From Parvimonas sp035282405 (GTDB taxonomy: Bacteria; Bacillota; Clostridia; Tissierellales; Peptoniphilaceae), in assembly GCF_035282405.1 (NCBI RefSeq), contig NZ_JAYKBP010000003.1, forward strand, positions 1-64,000: a stretch of DNA of 64,000 nt, written 5' to 3'. A program made the translations under genes and the position numbers. The notes under the pieces were generated by a model that saw nothing but the letters and a program-made list of their open reading frames with translations, searched no databases and had not been told where the DNA came from. Below are positions 16,098 to 25,205 of this stretch, in pieces. Position 1 is the stretch's first letter. Every line of letters begins with the position of its first letter.

Positions 16098-17471
16098 ATG
16101 ACTAACAAGAGTGCATGGTTACAAATTGAAGATGCAGAAAAAGATTTAGTTTTTAGTTTTTGTGAAGATTACAAAAAGTTTTTATCAGTATCAAAAACAG
16201 AAAGACTTGCTTGTGCAGAAATTATTCGTCAAGCAAAAGAAAAGGGATTTAGAGATTTAGAAGAACTTTACAAATCCGGTAAAAAATTTAAAGCAGGAGA
16301 TAAATTTTATCTAAATCATAAGAATAAGTCAGTTGCTCTTTTTGTGATGGGAACTGAACCTTTAGAAAATGGATTGAATATCGTTGGGGCACATATTGAC
16401 AGTCCACGTTTAGATGTTAAACAAAATCCTTTGTATGAAGCGAATAATTTAACAAAATTAAAAACTCATTACTATGGTGGAGTTAAATTATATCAATACG
16501 CAACAATTCCTTTAGCAATTCATGGGGTTGTTTACAATTCAGCTGGAGAAAAAATTGATATACATATTGGAGAAGATAAGGACGATCCTGTATTTTGTGT
16601 AACAGATTTATTGATTCACTTATCTAAAAATCAATTGGCTAAAACAGCTCGTGAAGCATTAGTTGGAGAACAAATGAATATTCTAATGGGCAATATGCCT
16701 TTAAAGGATACTGAAAAAGACGCTGTTAAAGAAAATGTTTTAAAATTGATAAAAGAAAAATATAATTTTGAAGAAGAAGATTTCAAAATTGCAGAATTAG
16801 AAATTGTACCTGCTGGAGTTGCAAGAGATTTAGGTCTTGACAGATCAATGGTTTTAGGATATGGTCAAGATGATAGAGTATGTGCTTTTACAACAATGCG
16901 TGCTATTTTTGAAATTGAAAATCCGAAGAGAACTGCTTGTGGATTATTTATGGATAAAGAAGAAATAGGCTCAATGGGTAATACAGGTATGGCATCATAT
17001 TTCTGGGAAAACACAATGACTGAACTTGTAAATCTAGAAGGAGAATTTTGCCAATTAAAAGTTAATCGTTCATTAAAGAATTCAAAAGTTTTATCTGCAG
17101 ATGTTGCAGCAGGATTTGATCCTGACTTTCCTGATGTTTGTGAACAAATGAACTCTGCATTTATCGGTTCAGGTATTTCAATTTGTAAATATACTGGAAG
17201 TGGTGGAAAATTCGGTTCAAGTGATGCAAATGCTGAATTTTTAGCAGAAGTTAGAAAAGTATTTAAAGAAAATAATGTTGTATGGCAAACTGCAGAACTT
17301 GGTAAAGTTGACCAAGGTGGCGGGGGAACAATAGCATTACTTCTTGCAAAATATGGTGCAGAAGTTTTAGATGCTGGCCCTGCTACATTGAGTATGCACT
17401 CACCATATGAAGTTACAAGTAAAATAGATGTGTATATGAGTTACAAAGCATATAAGGCATTTATGTTATAA
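16098..17471 (+). CDS. M18-family zinc aminopeptidase
   Basis: The 457-residue protein is the full length of family M18 (aspartyl aminopeptidase/aminopeptidase I type). Metal and catalytic segments are visible: VGAHIDSPRLDVKQNP, GYGQDDRVCAF, FMDKEEIGSMGNTGMAS, SADVAAGFDPDF and the C-terminal MHSPYEVTSKIDVYMSYKAYKAF. These cytoplasmic enzymes trim N-terminal residues from peptides with two zinc ions and form large oligomers. The gene is monocistronic, between its own promoter and a strong terminator. In an amino-acid-using anaerobe it would serve peptide catabolism. Confidence 0.94.
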   Translation: MTNKSAWLQIEDAEKDLVFSFCEDYKKFLSVSKTERLACAEIIRQAKEKGFRDLEELYKSGKKFKAGDKFYLNHKNKSVALFVMGTEPLENGLNIVGAHIDSPRLDVKQNPLYEANNLTKLKTHYYGGVKLYQYATIPLAIHGVVYNSAGEKIDIHIGEDKDDPVFCVTDLLIHLSKNQLAKTAREALVGEQMNILMGNMPLKDTEKDAVKENVLKLIKEKYNFEEEDFKIAELEIVPAGVARDLGLDRSMVLGYGQDDRVCAFTTMRAIFEIENPKRTACGLFMDKEEIGSMGNTGMASYFWENTMTELVNLEGEFCQLKVNRSLKNSKVLSADVAAGFDPDFPDVCEQMNSAFIGSGISICKYTGSGGKFGSSDANAEFLAEVRKVFKENNVVWQTAELGKVDQGGGGTIALLLAKYGAEVLDAGPATLSMHSPYEVTSKIDVYMSYKAYKAFML

Positions 17472-17481
17472 TAAAAAGAGA

Positions 17482-17513
17482 AGGGTGTTAAGTTTAACTT
17501 AGCACCTTTTTTA
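17482..17513 (+). terminator. Terminator after M18 aminopeptidase
   Basis: GGTGTTAAGTTTAACTTAGCACC forms a stem of about ten pairs, flanked by AAG and a run of T residues. Confidence 0.8.
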
Positions 17514-17617
17514 TATTAATAAAAAATAAATTTTATACTTTCTAAATATTATTTATTTTTTATCAAAGCAATTAAATATCTAATATGGACTTTATGTTTT
17601 TAAAATGTTATTAAAAA

Positions 17618-17646
17618 TTGTGCAATTATAAATTATATGGTATAAT
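17618..17646 (+). promoter_or_regulatory. Promoter of DUF1307-like lipoprotein
   Basis: TTGTGC (17618-17623), a 17-bp spacer ending in TGG and TATAAT (17641-17646). The ~85-nt leader contains a perfect 9-bp stem (TATTTTATC/GATAAAATA, about 17681-17706). Confidence 0.6.
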
Positions 17647-17730
17647 GAGTTTGAACTTATTTAATTATAAGTGTAAAGTATTTTATCGTGATTTTGATAA
17701 AATAAAATATATTTTTTTAGGAGGAAAAAT

Positions 17731-18270
17731 ATGAAAAGATTAAAAAAAATATTGACTATCCTTATGCTTTTAACTATTTCAATGGGAATTGTTGCTTGCT
17801 CTGGAGGAAATAAAAAAGTTCTTAAAGTGGCAAATCAGGAAGATACAAAAAAAGAAATAGAAGAAAATAATAAAAAAACAGCCGAAAAAGAGAAAAGTGT
17901 TAAAACTTTTTCAAAAGATAATAACACTAAAGAATTTGTAGTAGAATATAAAAATGACGAAGTTAAAAAGATTACAATGAAGAGTGTTATAAGTTTTGAA
18001 AAACTTAAAATTAAAAATGATCAAGATGCTAATGCAGTAATAGATAAGCAAAAACAGGTTTTTGCTACTTTAGGAGATTCTGTTAAAAGTGAAGTTAAAA
18101 TAGAGAATAAAAATGTTGTGATGACTATTGTTGTAGATGTTGCTAAAATGGATGTAGATAAATTTAATAAGAGTGGAATTCTTGGAGGGACATTAAATGC
18201 TAATAATTTTAAGAGTCTTAAAGCTTTTGAAATTAATCTTATACAAAATGGATACAGAGAAAATAAATAG
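17731..18270 (+). CDS. DUF1307-like lipoprotein
   Basis: The 179-residue protein has a lipoprotein signal peptide (KRLKKILTILMLLTISMGIVACSGG, lipobox VAC around residue 21-23), a lysine/glutamate-rich linker and a small C-terminal domain (FVVEYKNDEVKKITMKSVISF to ISLKAFEINLI-like end). The last domain resembles DUF1307 (YehR-like) lipoproteins of unknown function. It is anchored on the outer face of the membrane. The gene is single, with its own promoter and terminator. Confidence 0.65.
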   Translation: MKRLKKILTILMLLTISMGIVACSGGNKKVLKVANQEDTKKEIEENNKKTAEKEKSVKTFSKDNNTKEFVVEYKNDEVKKITMKSVISFEKLKIKNDQDANAVIDKQKQVFATLGDSVKSEVKIENKNVVMTIVVDVAKMDVDKFNKSGILGGTLNANNFKSLKAFEINLIQNGYRENK

Positions 18271-18283
18271 AATCATAAATAAC

Positions 18284-18318
18284 AAAAAAGCATTTATCTT
18301 TTTGGATAGATGCTTTTT
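18284..18318 (+). terminator. Terminator after DUF1307-like lipoprotein
   Basis: AAAAAGCAT and ATGCTTTTT arms with further inner pairing (TTATC/GATAG), followed by T residues. Confidence 0.75.
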
Positions 18319-18336
18319 GTTTACAGATTTTTATTT

Positions 18337-18376
18337 AAAAAAGCTGTTAAATGATTTTTCACTTAACAGCTTAATT
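18337..18376 (-). terminator. Terminator of the e(P4)-like gene
   Basis: AAGCTGTTAA (18341-18350) pairs with TTAACAGCTT (18363-18372). Read on the minus strand it ends in a run of T residues, just after the stop of the phosphatase gene. Confidence 0.75.
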
Positions 18377-18408
18377 TTTATTTCATTGTAAAATTGTAAT
18401 TTTTTTAT

Positions 18409-19281
18409 CTATTTATGCTCTTCAACCGTATTCTTTTCAACATTAAATACTTTTAGAGCTGATTTTCTAAGTTTATCTTTTTCTTCATCAGACTTTTTAA
18501 AATTATTATTATATAAAGTCCCTTCCCAGCTTCCATACATTGGATTTGGTAACATTATATATTTATCTCCCCAGTCTTTTGCATGATCCTTGACGAATTT
18601 ATCTCTTCCTTTTAATGATCCATCTTCAGGAGTTGCGAAGTCATGTAAATTATCTCCAACTAACATAACAATCTTATGAGTTTCTTCGATTTTTTTACGT
18701 CTTTCGTCCTTGCCTTTTTCTCCTTTGGCTCTTAACATCAAGTTTGCATCTGATTGTAGAGGAAGTCCTTTTTCCAAAAGATTTTTCTTAGTAGCTTCAA
18801 ATTCAGTTTCAGCATTTCTATCAGTTACATAATAAATTCCAACACCATTTTTATGTGCAAAGTCTAAAAATTCTTTTGCTCCATAAACAACTTCTGCTTT
18901 AGCATACATAACCCATTCATGCCATCCTTCTGGATAGGATTTTCCATTTATTGCATAATAAGCTTGAATAGGTGAGTTGTCAAGGACAGTTTCATCTAAA
19001 TCCAAAACAACAGCTAATTTTTCGCCTTTAGCTTTATTTTTAATTTTTTCTTCTAATGACTTCTTAGCTGCATTATATCCTTGAGTGTAAAGTGCTTTGG
19101 CTTCAGCAGAAGTTTGATACCAAGTAACTGCCATTAAACCCTGATTAGGCAGATTAACATTATCTTTCTTATCTTGAGTTTCAGTTTGCTGTTTAGGTGT
19201 TTCTTCTTTCTTAGCAGGTGCTGAACAAGCACTTAATAATAACAGCATAGCTAGTAATAAACTAGATTTTTTCTTAAACAT
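18409..19281 (-). CDS. Lipoprotein e(P4)-type class C acid phosphatase / 5'-nucleotidase
   Basis: The 290-residue protein has a lipoprotein signal with lipobox LLSAC (around residue 15-19) and an HAD fold. The hallmark DLDETVLDNSP (motif I) and a later VGDNLHDFATPED (motif IV) fit class C acid phosphatases, the e(P4) family. The family-typical VTWYQTSAEAKALYTQGY precedes it. In Haemophilus such enzymes dephosphorylate nucleotides such as NMN for NAD salvage; here a role in nucleotide scavenging at the outer membrane face is likely but unproven. The gene carries a structured leader upstream. Confidence 0.92.
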   Translation of the reverse strand: MFKKKSSLLLAMLLLLSACSAPAKKEETPKQQTETQDKKDNVNLPNQGLMAVTWYQTSAEAKALYTQGYNAAKKSLEEKIKNKAKGEKLAVVLDLDETVLDNSPIQAYYAINGKSYPEGWHEWVMYAKAEVVYGAKEFLDFAHKNGVGIYYVTDRNAETEFEATKKNLLEKGLPLQSDANLMLRAKGEKGKDERRKKIEETHKIVMLVGDNLHDFATPEDGSLKGRDKFVKDHAKDWGDKYIMLPNPMYGSWEGTLYNNNFKKSDEEKDKLRKSALKVFNVEKNTVEEHK

Positions 19282-19400
19282 ATTATCCTCCTAAATTTAT
19301 TACAATCTTACAAAAATAATCTTATCTTGTTGTGAAACAACAAGGTTCCCAGATATCCACCCGATATGAAGTACAGATGAAAGGTAGTTTTTTTTCTTAT
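19282..19400 (-). promoter_or_regulatory. Structured 5' leader of the e(P4)-like gene
   Basis: Between a plausible promoter (TTGAAA, 17 bp, TAAACT on the minus strand, about 19400-19440) and the ribosome site lies a folded segment. It contains a 5-bp stem ATATC/GATAT with loop GGGTG (19353-19367), then CTGGGAACC, then an 8-bp stem with loop TTTC or TTT (19326-19344). It matches no riboswitch class I can recall. Confidence 0.35.
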
Positions 19401-19444
19401 ATTAGTTTACCATTTTAAAAAATAAATTTCAAGATTTTTTACAA

Positions 19445-19789
19445 TAATTAAATTTAACATACAGAAGTAAATTTTTATTATATTTTATATTTAATAATTA
19501 ATATATTTATCAAGCCAAAAATAAAAACGTTTTTCTTGCAACAAAAAAATATTTTAAAAAATTAGCATTTTATATAAAAAATTTTAAAAATATTTCTTTG
19601 TGAATAAGTTAATTATAAGGCTTTAAATCATTCGCTATAATTGGGAATAAGTGTAGTTTGCAATATGATTTAAGAGCAAAAGAGTTTGAATAAAAATTAG
19701 AAATATATTTTTATATAAGAATAATATTTGTTAAAAATATAAACAACATCATAAATCACAAAATTTTTAAAATATTTTGTTAAAAATTG
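19445..19789. other. AT-rich intergenic region upstream of adhP
   Basis: About 345 bp of extremely AT-rich DNA with no reading frame of note. It holds the TTTGTTAAAAATATAAA stretch at 19727-19743, which also occurs before pflB. A second TATAATT lies near 19636. Confidence 0.5.
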
Positions 19790-19818
19790 TTGACATCGTT
19801 TGCTGTTAGAGTTATAAT
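19790..19818 (+). promoter_or_regulatory. Perfect consensus promoter of adhP
   Basis: TTGACA (19790-19795), exactly 17 bp, TATAAT (19813-19818). This predicts strong transcription with a ~90-nt leader. Confidence 0.85.
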
Positions 19819-19912
19819 AAAAATGTAATGAAAAATAATTTCAAAGAATATTTAAAATTTATTTATTATTTTTGAGATTGTTGGAAACAGTTTTAAGTTA
19901 AGGAGGTTTTTT

Positions 19913-20926
19913 ATGAAAGCTGTAGTTGTTAATAAAGAAGGAACTTGGGTTGAATTGGTTGAAAGAGATATAAGAAAACCGGGTTACGGAGAAGCATTGA
20001 TAGATGTTGAGTACTGTGGAGTTTGTCATACTGATTTACATGTTGCAAAGGGAGATTTTGGAAAAGTTCCAGGCCGTGTTCTAGGACATGAAGGTGTTGG
20101 TATTGTAAAGGAACTTGGAGAAGGTGTTAAATCTTTAAAAATTGGAGACAGAGTAAGTGTTGCATGGTTCTATGAAGGCTGTGGTTGCTGTGAATATTGT
20201 AATACAGGAAAAGAAACTCTTTGTAGAACTGTAAAAAATGCTGGATATTCAGTTGATGGTGCAATGGCAACACAATGTATCGTAACAGCTGATTATGCTG
20301 TTAAGGTACCTGATGGATTAGATCCAGCTCAAGCAAGTAGTATTACTTGTGCAGGTGTTACTTGCTATGCTGCAATAAAAGCTGCAAATTTAAAACCAGG
20401 TCAATGGATTGCTTTATATGGAGCAGGTGGACTTGGAAACCTAGCTGTTCAATATGCAAAGAAAGTTTTTAATGCTCATGTTGTAGCTGTTGATATAAAC
20501 GATGATAAACTTGCTCTTGCAAAAGAATGTGGTGCAGATATTGTTATAAATGGACTTAAAGAAAATCCTGTTGAAGTAATTAAAGAAAAAACAGGTGGTT
20601 GTCATTCAGCTGTTGTTACAGCTGTTTCAAAAGTTGCTTTTAACCAAGCTATTGATTCAGTAAGAGCAGCAGGAATAGTTGTAGCTGTTGGATTACCTTC
20701 AGAAACTATGGATGTATCTATAGTTAAAACTGTTCTTGACGGAATTGAAATTATAGGTTCATTAGTAGGAACAAGAAAAGACTTAGAAGAAGCATTCCAA
20801 TTCGGCGCAGAAGGAATGGTTGTTCCAGTTGTTAAAAAACGTCCAATAGAAGATGCCCCTGCTATTTTCAAAGAAATGGAAGATGGAGTTATCACAGGCC
20901 GTATGGTTATAGATATGAAAATGTAA
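19913..20926 (+). CDS. adhP: Zinc-dependent alcohol dehydrogenase
   Basis: A 337-residue medium-chain dehydrogenase of the AdhP type. Catalytic zinc ligands are Cys38 in CGVCHTDLH and the His/Glu of GHEGVGIV; the structural zinc site is CGCCEYCNTGKETLC. The NAD-binding loop is GAGGLGNLAVQYAK. It reduces acetaldehyde to ethanol with NADH (or the reverse), a fermentation step. It is transcribed alone from a consensus promoter, with a strong terminator, just upstream of the pyruvate formate-lyase genes. Redox control is suggested by a shared motif with pflB. Confidence 0.93.
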   Translation: MKAVVVNKEGTWVELVERDIRKPGYGEALIDVEYCGVCHTDLHVAKGDFGKVPGRVLGHEGVGIVKELGEGVKSLKIGDRVSVAWFYEGCGCCEYCNTGKETLCRTVKNAGYSVDGAMATQCIVTADYAVKVPDGLDPAQASSITCAGVTCYAAIKAANLKPGQWIALYGAGGLGNLAVQYAKKVFNAHVVAVDINDDKLALAKECGADIVINGLKENPVEVIKEKTGGCHSAVVTAVSKVAFNQAIDSVRAAGIVVAVGLPSETMDVSIVKTVLDGIEIIGSLVGTRKDLEEAFQFGAEGMVVPVVKKRPIEDAPAIFKEMEDGVITGRMVIDMKM

Positions 20927-20941
20927 AATAAATTTACTTTC

Positions 20942-20969
20942 AAAAAGGGGCGTTGAGCCCCTTTTTGTT
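20942..20969 (+). terminator. Terminator after adhP
   Basis: AAAAAGGGGC and GCCCCTTTTT form a 10-bp GC-rich stem with loop GTTGA, then T residues. Confidence 0.9.
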
Positions 20970-21325
20970 GTAAAATAAAATTTTGGAAATTTTAATTTAG
21001 TCAAATACTCAAATGATAGAGTAGATGTTTTTAAGTTATTTTTATTTAACTACTATATAATGGTACTTAAATTTGTTAAAAATATAAATATGTTGTTGTG
21101 TATAATGAAAACGATTCAGAAAAATTGATAAATTATATTGTATAGTATGTATAGGAATTCAAATATGTTTTTATAAAGTATAATTTTTTTTGAAAATTTT
21201 ATGAAAATGTTTGAAAATATACTATTTTTGTGATTGTAATCACTGACTAAAGCTTTTGTTGGGTATATACTATAAATATAGTAAATAAGTTTACGTAATT
21301 AATATAAATTTTAGGAGATGATATT
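20970..21325 (+). promoter_or_regulatory. pflB upstream region with Crp/Fnr-like site and promoter
   Basis: The 356-bp AT-rich region holds a TTTGTTAAAAATATAAA stretch (21072-21088) shared with adhP. A near-perfect TGTGA-N6-TCACT dyad lies at 21229-21244, and the promoter is CTGACT (21243-21248), 17 bp, TATACT (21266-21271). The dyad centre is about 41.5 bp before the expected start of transcription, the class II activation position of Crp/Fnr proteins. Confidence 0.7.
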
Positions 21326-23572
21326 ATGGACGCATGGAGAGGTTTTAAAAAAGGTAATTGGAGTGAAAATATTGATACTAGAGATTTCATTCAATTGAAC
21401 TACACACCTTATGAAGGAGATGAAAGTTTCTTAGCTGAACCAACAGAAAGAACTAAGAACTTATGGAAAAAAGCCGAAGACTTAATCTTAGAAGAAGTTA
21501 GATCAAAAACTGTTAAAGTTGATACTACAAGAGTTTCAGGAATTAATAATTTTCCTGCGGGTTATTTGGATAAAGAAAATGAATTGATTGTAGGTTTCCA
21601 AACTGACGAACCGATGAAGAGAATCGTAAATCCTTATGGTGGATATAGAATGGTTACAAATTCTTTAGATGCTTATGGATTAAAGATGGATCCAACAATT
21701 GAAAAATATTTCAATCAATTCAGAAAAACTCACAATCAAGGAGTATTTGATGCTTATACTTCTCAAATGAGAAAAGCTAGAACTGTTGGTCTTTTAACAG
21801 GACTTCCTGATGCTTATGGACGTGGAAGAATTATCGGAGATTATAGAAGAGTTGCTCTTTATGGAATTGACAGATTAAGAGCTGACAAATTAAATGAATA
21901 TAAAAAATTGGAAAGTGAATTAGCTTCAGAAGATATAATAAGACTTAGAGAAGAACTTTCTGAACAATACAGAGCTTTAGACGAAATGAAGAAAATGGCT
22001 ATGGAATATGGATATGATATTTCTGTTCCAGCTACAAATGCTAAAGAAGCTATTCAATGGTTATACTTTGCTTATTTAGCAGCTGTTAAGGAAAATAACG
22101 GTGCTGCAATGAGTCTTGGTAGAAATGGTGGTTTCTTAGACATCTACATCAAGAGAGATATTGAAGAAGGAACTTTAACAGAAAGTGAAGCTCAAGAATT
22201 AATTGACCAATTCGTTATGAAACTTAGAATGATGAGACATTTAAGAACTCCTGAATATGATGATTTATTCGCAGGAGATCCTACTTGGGTTACTGAATCT
22301 CTAGGTGGTATGGGTCTTGATGGAAGAACATTAGTTACTAAGACAGCTTTTAGAATTTTACACACTTTAACTAATTTAGATTCTTCACCAGAACCAAATA
22401 TGACAGTTCTTTGGAGTTTAGATTTACCAGAAGGTTGGAAAAATTATTGTTCAAAGATGAGTATCCAAACAGGTTCATTACAATATGAAAATGATGATGC
22501 AATGAGACCAGTTCATGGTGATGACTATGCAATAGCTTGTTGTGTATCTTCAATGGTAATCGGAAAACAAATGCAATTCTTTGGAGCTAGAGCAAATCTT
22601 GCAAAATCACTTCTTTACGCTATTAACGGTGGTGTTGATGAAATGAAGAGAGCAAAAGATGGCTCTTTAATCAAAGTTTTAGATGGTATTGAACCAATTA
22701 AAGATGAAGTTTTAGATTTTGACAAAGTTTATGCTAATTACAAATTAGTTTTAGAAAAAGTTGCAAAACTTTATGTAAATACAATGAATACAATTCACTA
22801 CATGCATGATAAATATGCTTATGAAGCTGGACAAATGGCTCTACATGATACTTTTGTTCACAGATATATGGCATTTGGTGTAGCTGGCATTTCAATCGTA
22901 GCTGACTCATTAAGTGCAATTAAATATGCAAAAGTTAAACCAATCAGAGATGAAAATGGATTAGCTATTGACTTTGAAATTGAAGGAGATTTCCCAACTT
23001 ACGGAAACGATGATGACAGAGTTGACTCAATAGGAGTAGAAGTTATCGAAGGATTTATGGAAGAACTTAGAAAAACTCCTACTTATAGAAATTCTGAACA
23101 TACACTTTCAATCTTAACTATAACTTCAAATGTAGTTTATGGTAAGAAGACAGGAACAACTCCTGACGGAAGAAAGAAAGGCGAACCATTCGCACCAGGA
23201 GCTAACCCAATGCATGGAAGAGATAAGACAGGTGCAATCGCATCACTTAACTCAGTTGCAAAAATTCCTTTTGCAGGATGTTGTCAAGATGGTATTTCAA
23301 ATACATTCTCAATAGTTCCAACAGCTTTAGGAAAGAGTGAAGATGAAAGAAAAGTTAATTTAACAAACTTAATGGACGGTTATTTTGAACAATTAGCATT
23401 CCATTTAAATGTTAATGTACTTGATAGAGCAACTTTAATGGATGCTTATGATCATCCAGAAAAATATCCAAACTTAACAATTCGTGTTTCTGGATATGCA
23501 GTTAGATTTAACAGACTTACAAAAGAACAACAAATGGAAGTAATTCACAGAACTTTCCATGAAAGTCGTTAA
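21326..23572 (+). CDS. pflB: Formate C-acetyltransferase (pyruvate formate-lyase)
   Basis: The 748-residue protein matches PflB in length and motifs. The adjacent catalytic cysteines are Cys405-Cys406 in AIACCVSSMV, and the glycyl-radical loop is RVSGYAVRF with Gly723 near the C-terminus. It converts pyruvate and CoA to acetyl-CoA and formate under anaerobic conditions in the cytoplasm. The activating enzyme gene follows 88 bp downstream, beyond a hairpin terminator. Transcription is probably activated by a Crp/Fnr-family regulator, given the dyad at -41.5. Confidence 0.97.
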   Translation: MDAWRGFKKGNWSENIDTRDFIQLNYTPYEGDESFLAEPTERTKNLWKKAEDLILEEVRSKTVKVDTTRVSGINNFPAGYLDKENELIVGFQTDEPMKRIVNPYGGYRMVTNSLDAYGLKMDPTIEKYFNQFRKTHNQGVFDAYTSQMRKARTVGLLTGLPDAYGRGRIIGDYRRVALYGIDRLRADKLNEYKKLESELASEDIIRLREELSEQYRALDEMKKMAMEYGYDISVPATNAKEAIQWLYFAYLAAVKENNGAAMSLGRNGGFLDIYIKRDIEEGTLTESEAQELIDQFVMKLRMMRHLRTPEYDDLFAGDPTWVTESLGGMGLDGRTLVTKTAFRILHTLTNLDSSPEPNMTVLWSLDLPEGWKNYCSKMSIQTGSLQYENDDAMRPVHGDDYAIACCVSSMVIGKQMQFFGARANLAKSLLYAINGGVDEMKRAKDGSLIKVLDGIEPIKDEVLDFDKVYANYKLVLEKVAKLYVNTMNTIHYMHDKYAYEAGQMALHDTFVHRYMAFGVAGISIVADSLSAIKYAKVKPIRDENGLAIDFEIEGDFPTYGNDDDRVDSIGVEVIEGFMEELRKTPTYRNSEHTLSILTITSNVVYGKKTGTTPDGRKKGEPFAPGANPMHGRDKTGAIASLNSVAKIPFAGCCQDGISNTFSIVPTALGKSEDERKVNLTNLMDGYFEQLAFHLNVNVLDRATLMDAYDHPEKYPNLTIRVSGYAVRFNRLTKEQQMEVIHRTFHESR

Positions 23573-23599
23573 GAAGTTGCAAAGTAAATGATAAATTAA

Positions 23600-23627
23600 A
23601 CAAAGCAGGTTGTCCTGCTTTGTTTTT
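23600..23627 (+). terminator. Terminator between pflB and pflA
   Basis: ACAAAGCAGG and CCTGCTTTGT form a perfect 10-bp stem, followed by six T residues. It should reduce pflA expression relative to pflB. Confidence 0.85.
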
Positions 23628-23660
23628 TCTACATTTTTTTAATAATTAAAAGGTGATTTT

Positions 23661-24389
23661 ATGGTAATAGGCAGGTTACATTCAATTGAAACAATGGGGC
23701 TTGTTGACGGACCAGGCATAAGAACAATTTTCTTTTTACAAGGTTGTCCTCTTAGATGCCTTTACTGTCATAACCCAGATACTCAAGCATTGCAAGGCGG
23801 TACGGAGATAACGCCTGATTTTGTGCTGTCTAAAGCCAAAAGATATAAGACCTATTATAGAGATAATGGTGGAATAACTTTTTCTGGTGGAGAGCCTCTT
23901 TTACAAGGAGAATTTCTTGCTGAAACTCTAAAATTGTTAAAAGAAAATGGTTATAATACTTGCGTGGATACAAGTGGTTATGGAAATGAAAAATATTTTA
24001 AAGAAATTTTAGAAAATACTGATACAATTCTTTTAGATGTAAAAAGTTTTTCAAACCAAGGTTATATAGAAATGGTAAAACAAAAAATGGATGGTTTTTA
24101 TAAATTTTTAGAATATATAGATAAATATTTTAAAGGGAAAATTTGGTTTAGACATGTTATGGTTCCCGGTTTTACGGACAATAAGGAATCAATGGATAAG
24201 CTTATTGAAATAATCAAACCGTATAGAGATAAAATTGAAAGAGTTGAAATTTTACCATATCATATAATGGGAGTTGAAAAGTATAAAGAACTTGGAAAAG
24301 ATTACAAACTAAAAGGTGTACCAGCAATGAATAAAGAGAAAGCTTCTATGCTGGAAAATTATGTAAGAAGTAAATTAAATTTTAAATAA
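23661..24389 (+). CDS. pflA: Pyruvate formate-lyase activating enzyme
   Basis: This 242-residue radical SAM protein has the 4Fe-4S motif CPLRCLYCHNPDTQ (CxxxCxxC), preceded by SIETMGLVDGPGIRTIFFLQG, and a SAM-binding ITFSGGEPLLQ. It makes the glycyl radical on PflB by abstracting a hydrogen from the glycine using a 5'-deoxyadenosyl radical. It is placed directly behind pflB as in most anaerobes, separated by a terminator hairpin that probably attenuates read-through. Confidence 0.96.
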   Translation: MVIGRLHSIETMGLVDGPGIRTIFFLQGCPLRCLYCHNPDTQALQGGTEITPDFVLSKAKRYKTYYRDNGGITFSGGEPLLQGEFLAETLKLLKENGYNTCVDTSGYGNEKYFKEILENTDTILLDVKSFSNQGYIEMVKQKMDGFYKFLEYIDKYFKGKIWFRHVMVPGFTDNKESMDKLIEIIKPYRDKIERVEILPYHIMGVEKYKELGKDYKLKGVPAMNKEKASMLENYVRSKLNFK

Positions 24390-24433
24390 GGAAAATTTGA
24401 GAAAAAGATACTTAGATTTTAATTTTATATTTA

Positions 24434-24460
24434 TAATCACTCGATTGAGTGATTTTTTAG
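24434..24460 (+). terminator. Terminator after pflA
   Basis: AATCACTC and GAGTGATT form the stem with loop GATT, followed by six T residues. Confidence 0.85.
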
Positions 24461-24524
24461 TACTTGATTTTAAGTTGTTTTAAGGTTATACTGTTATAGT
24501 ATAGAAAAAATACGGGGTGATTTT

Positions 24525-25205
24525 ATGAGAATTTTAATTTGTGAAGATGAGATTGATTTAGCAGACGGACTTTGTGCTATCCTTAAAGGGAATAAGTATT
24601 CTGTTGATGTTGTATATGACGGAGAGGAAGCTCTTACTTATTTGGAAGCAGAAAATTATGATGCTGTTGTTTTAGATATTATGATGCCAAAAGTTGATGG
24701 TATTACTGTTTTAAAAACTATAAGAGAAAATGGAAATAGTATTCCGGTTATTATGCTTACTGCAAAGTCTGAACTTGAAGATAAAGTTGTAGGACTTGAT
24801 TGTGGAGCTGATGATTATCTAACTAAGCCTTTTGAAGTTAAGGAACTTCTTGCAAGACTTAGAGCGATAACTAGAAGAAAAGAAAATGTTACAGATAATG
24901 TTTTAACATTTGGAAATATTACTTTAAATAGGACGACTTTTGAATTGTCATCTGAAATGGGAAACTACAAACTTACAAATAAGGAATTCCAAATGCTTGA
25001 AATGCTTATGTCAACACCTTCAAATATTATTTCAGCAGATACTTTTATGGATAAAATATGGGGTTATGATACAGATTCTGATATAAGTGTTGTTTGGGTT
25101 TATATTTCATATCTTAGAAAGAAACTTGTAAAACTAGAGGCAGATGTTGAAATAAAAGTAACTAGAAATGTTGGCTACTCTTTGGAGGCTATAAATGGAA
25201 AGTAA
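24525..25205 (+). CDS. OmpR-family response regulator
   Basis: A 226-residue protein with a receiver domain (acidic EDE at 7-9, phosphoryl-acceptor Asp51 in VVLDIMMPK, Thr79 and Lys101 in LTKPF) and a C-terminal winged-helix DNA-binding domain (residues ~128-222, KLTNKEFQMLEMLM and VWVYISYLRKKL). The gene overlaps the kinase gene by 11 bp. The targets are not known; the nearest downstream gene is the Cthe_2159-like lipoprotein. Confidence 0.93.
   Translation: MRILICEDEIDLADGLCAILKGNKYSVDVVYDGEEALTYLEAENYDAVVLDIMMPKVDGITVLKTIRENGNSIPVIMLTAKSELEDKVVGLDCGADDYLTKPFEVKELLARLRAITRRKENVTDNVLTFGNITLNRTTFELSSEMGNYKLTNKEFQMLEMLMSTPSNIISADTFMDKIWGYDTDSDISVVWVYISYLRKKLVKLEADVEIKVTRNVGYSLEAINGK

Noticed and set aside
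19913..24389. adhP, pflB and pflA as one operon
   Set aside because: Strong terminator hairpins lie after adhP and after pflB, and pflB has its own promoter.
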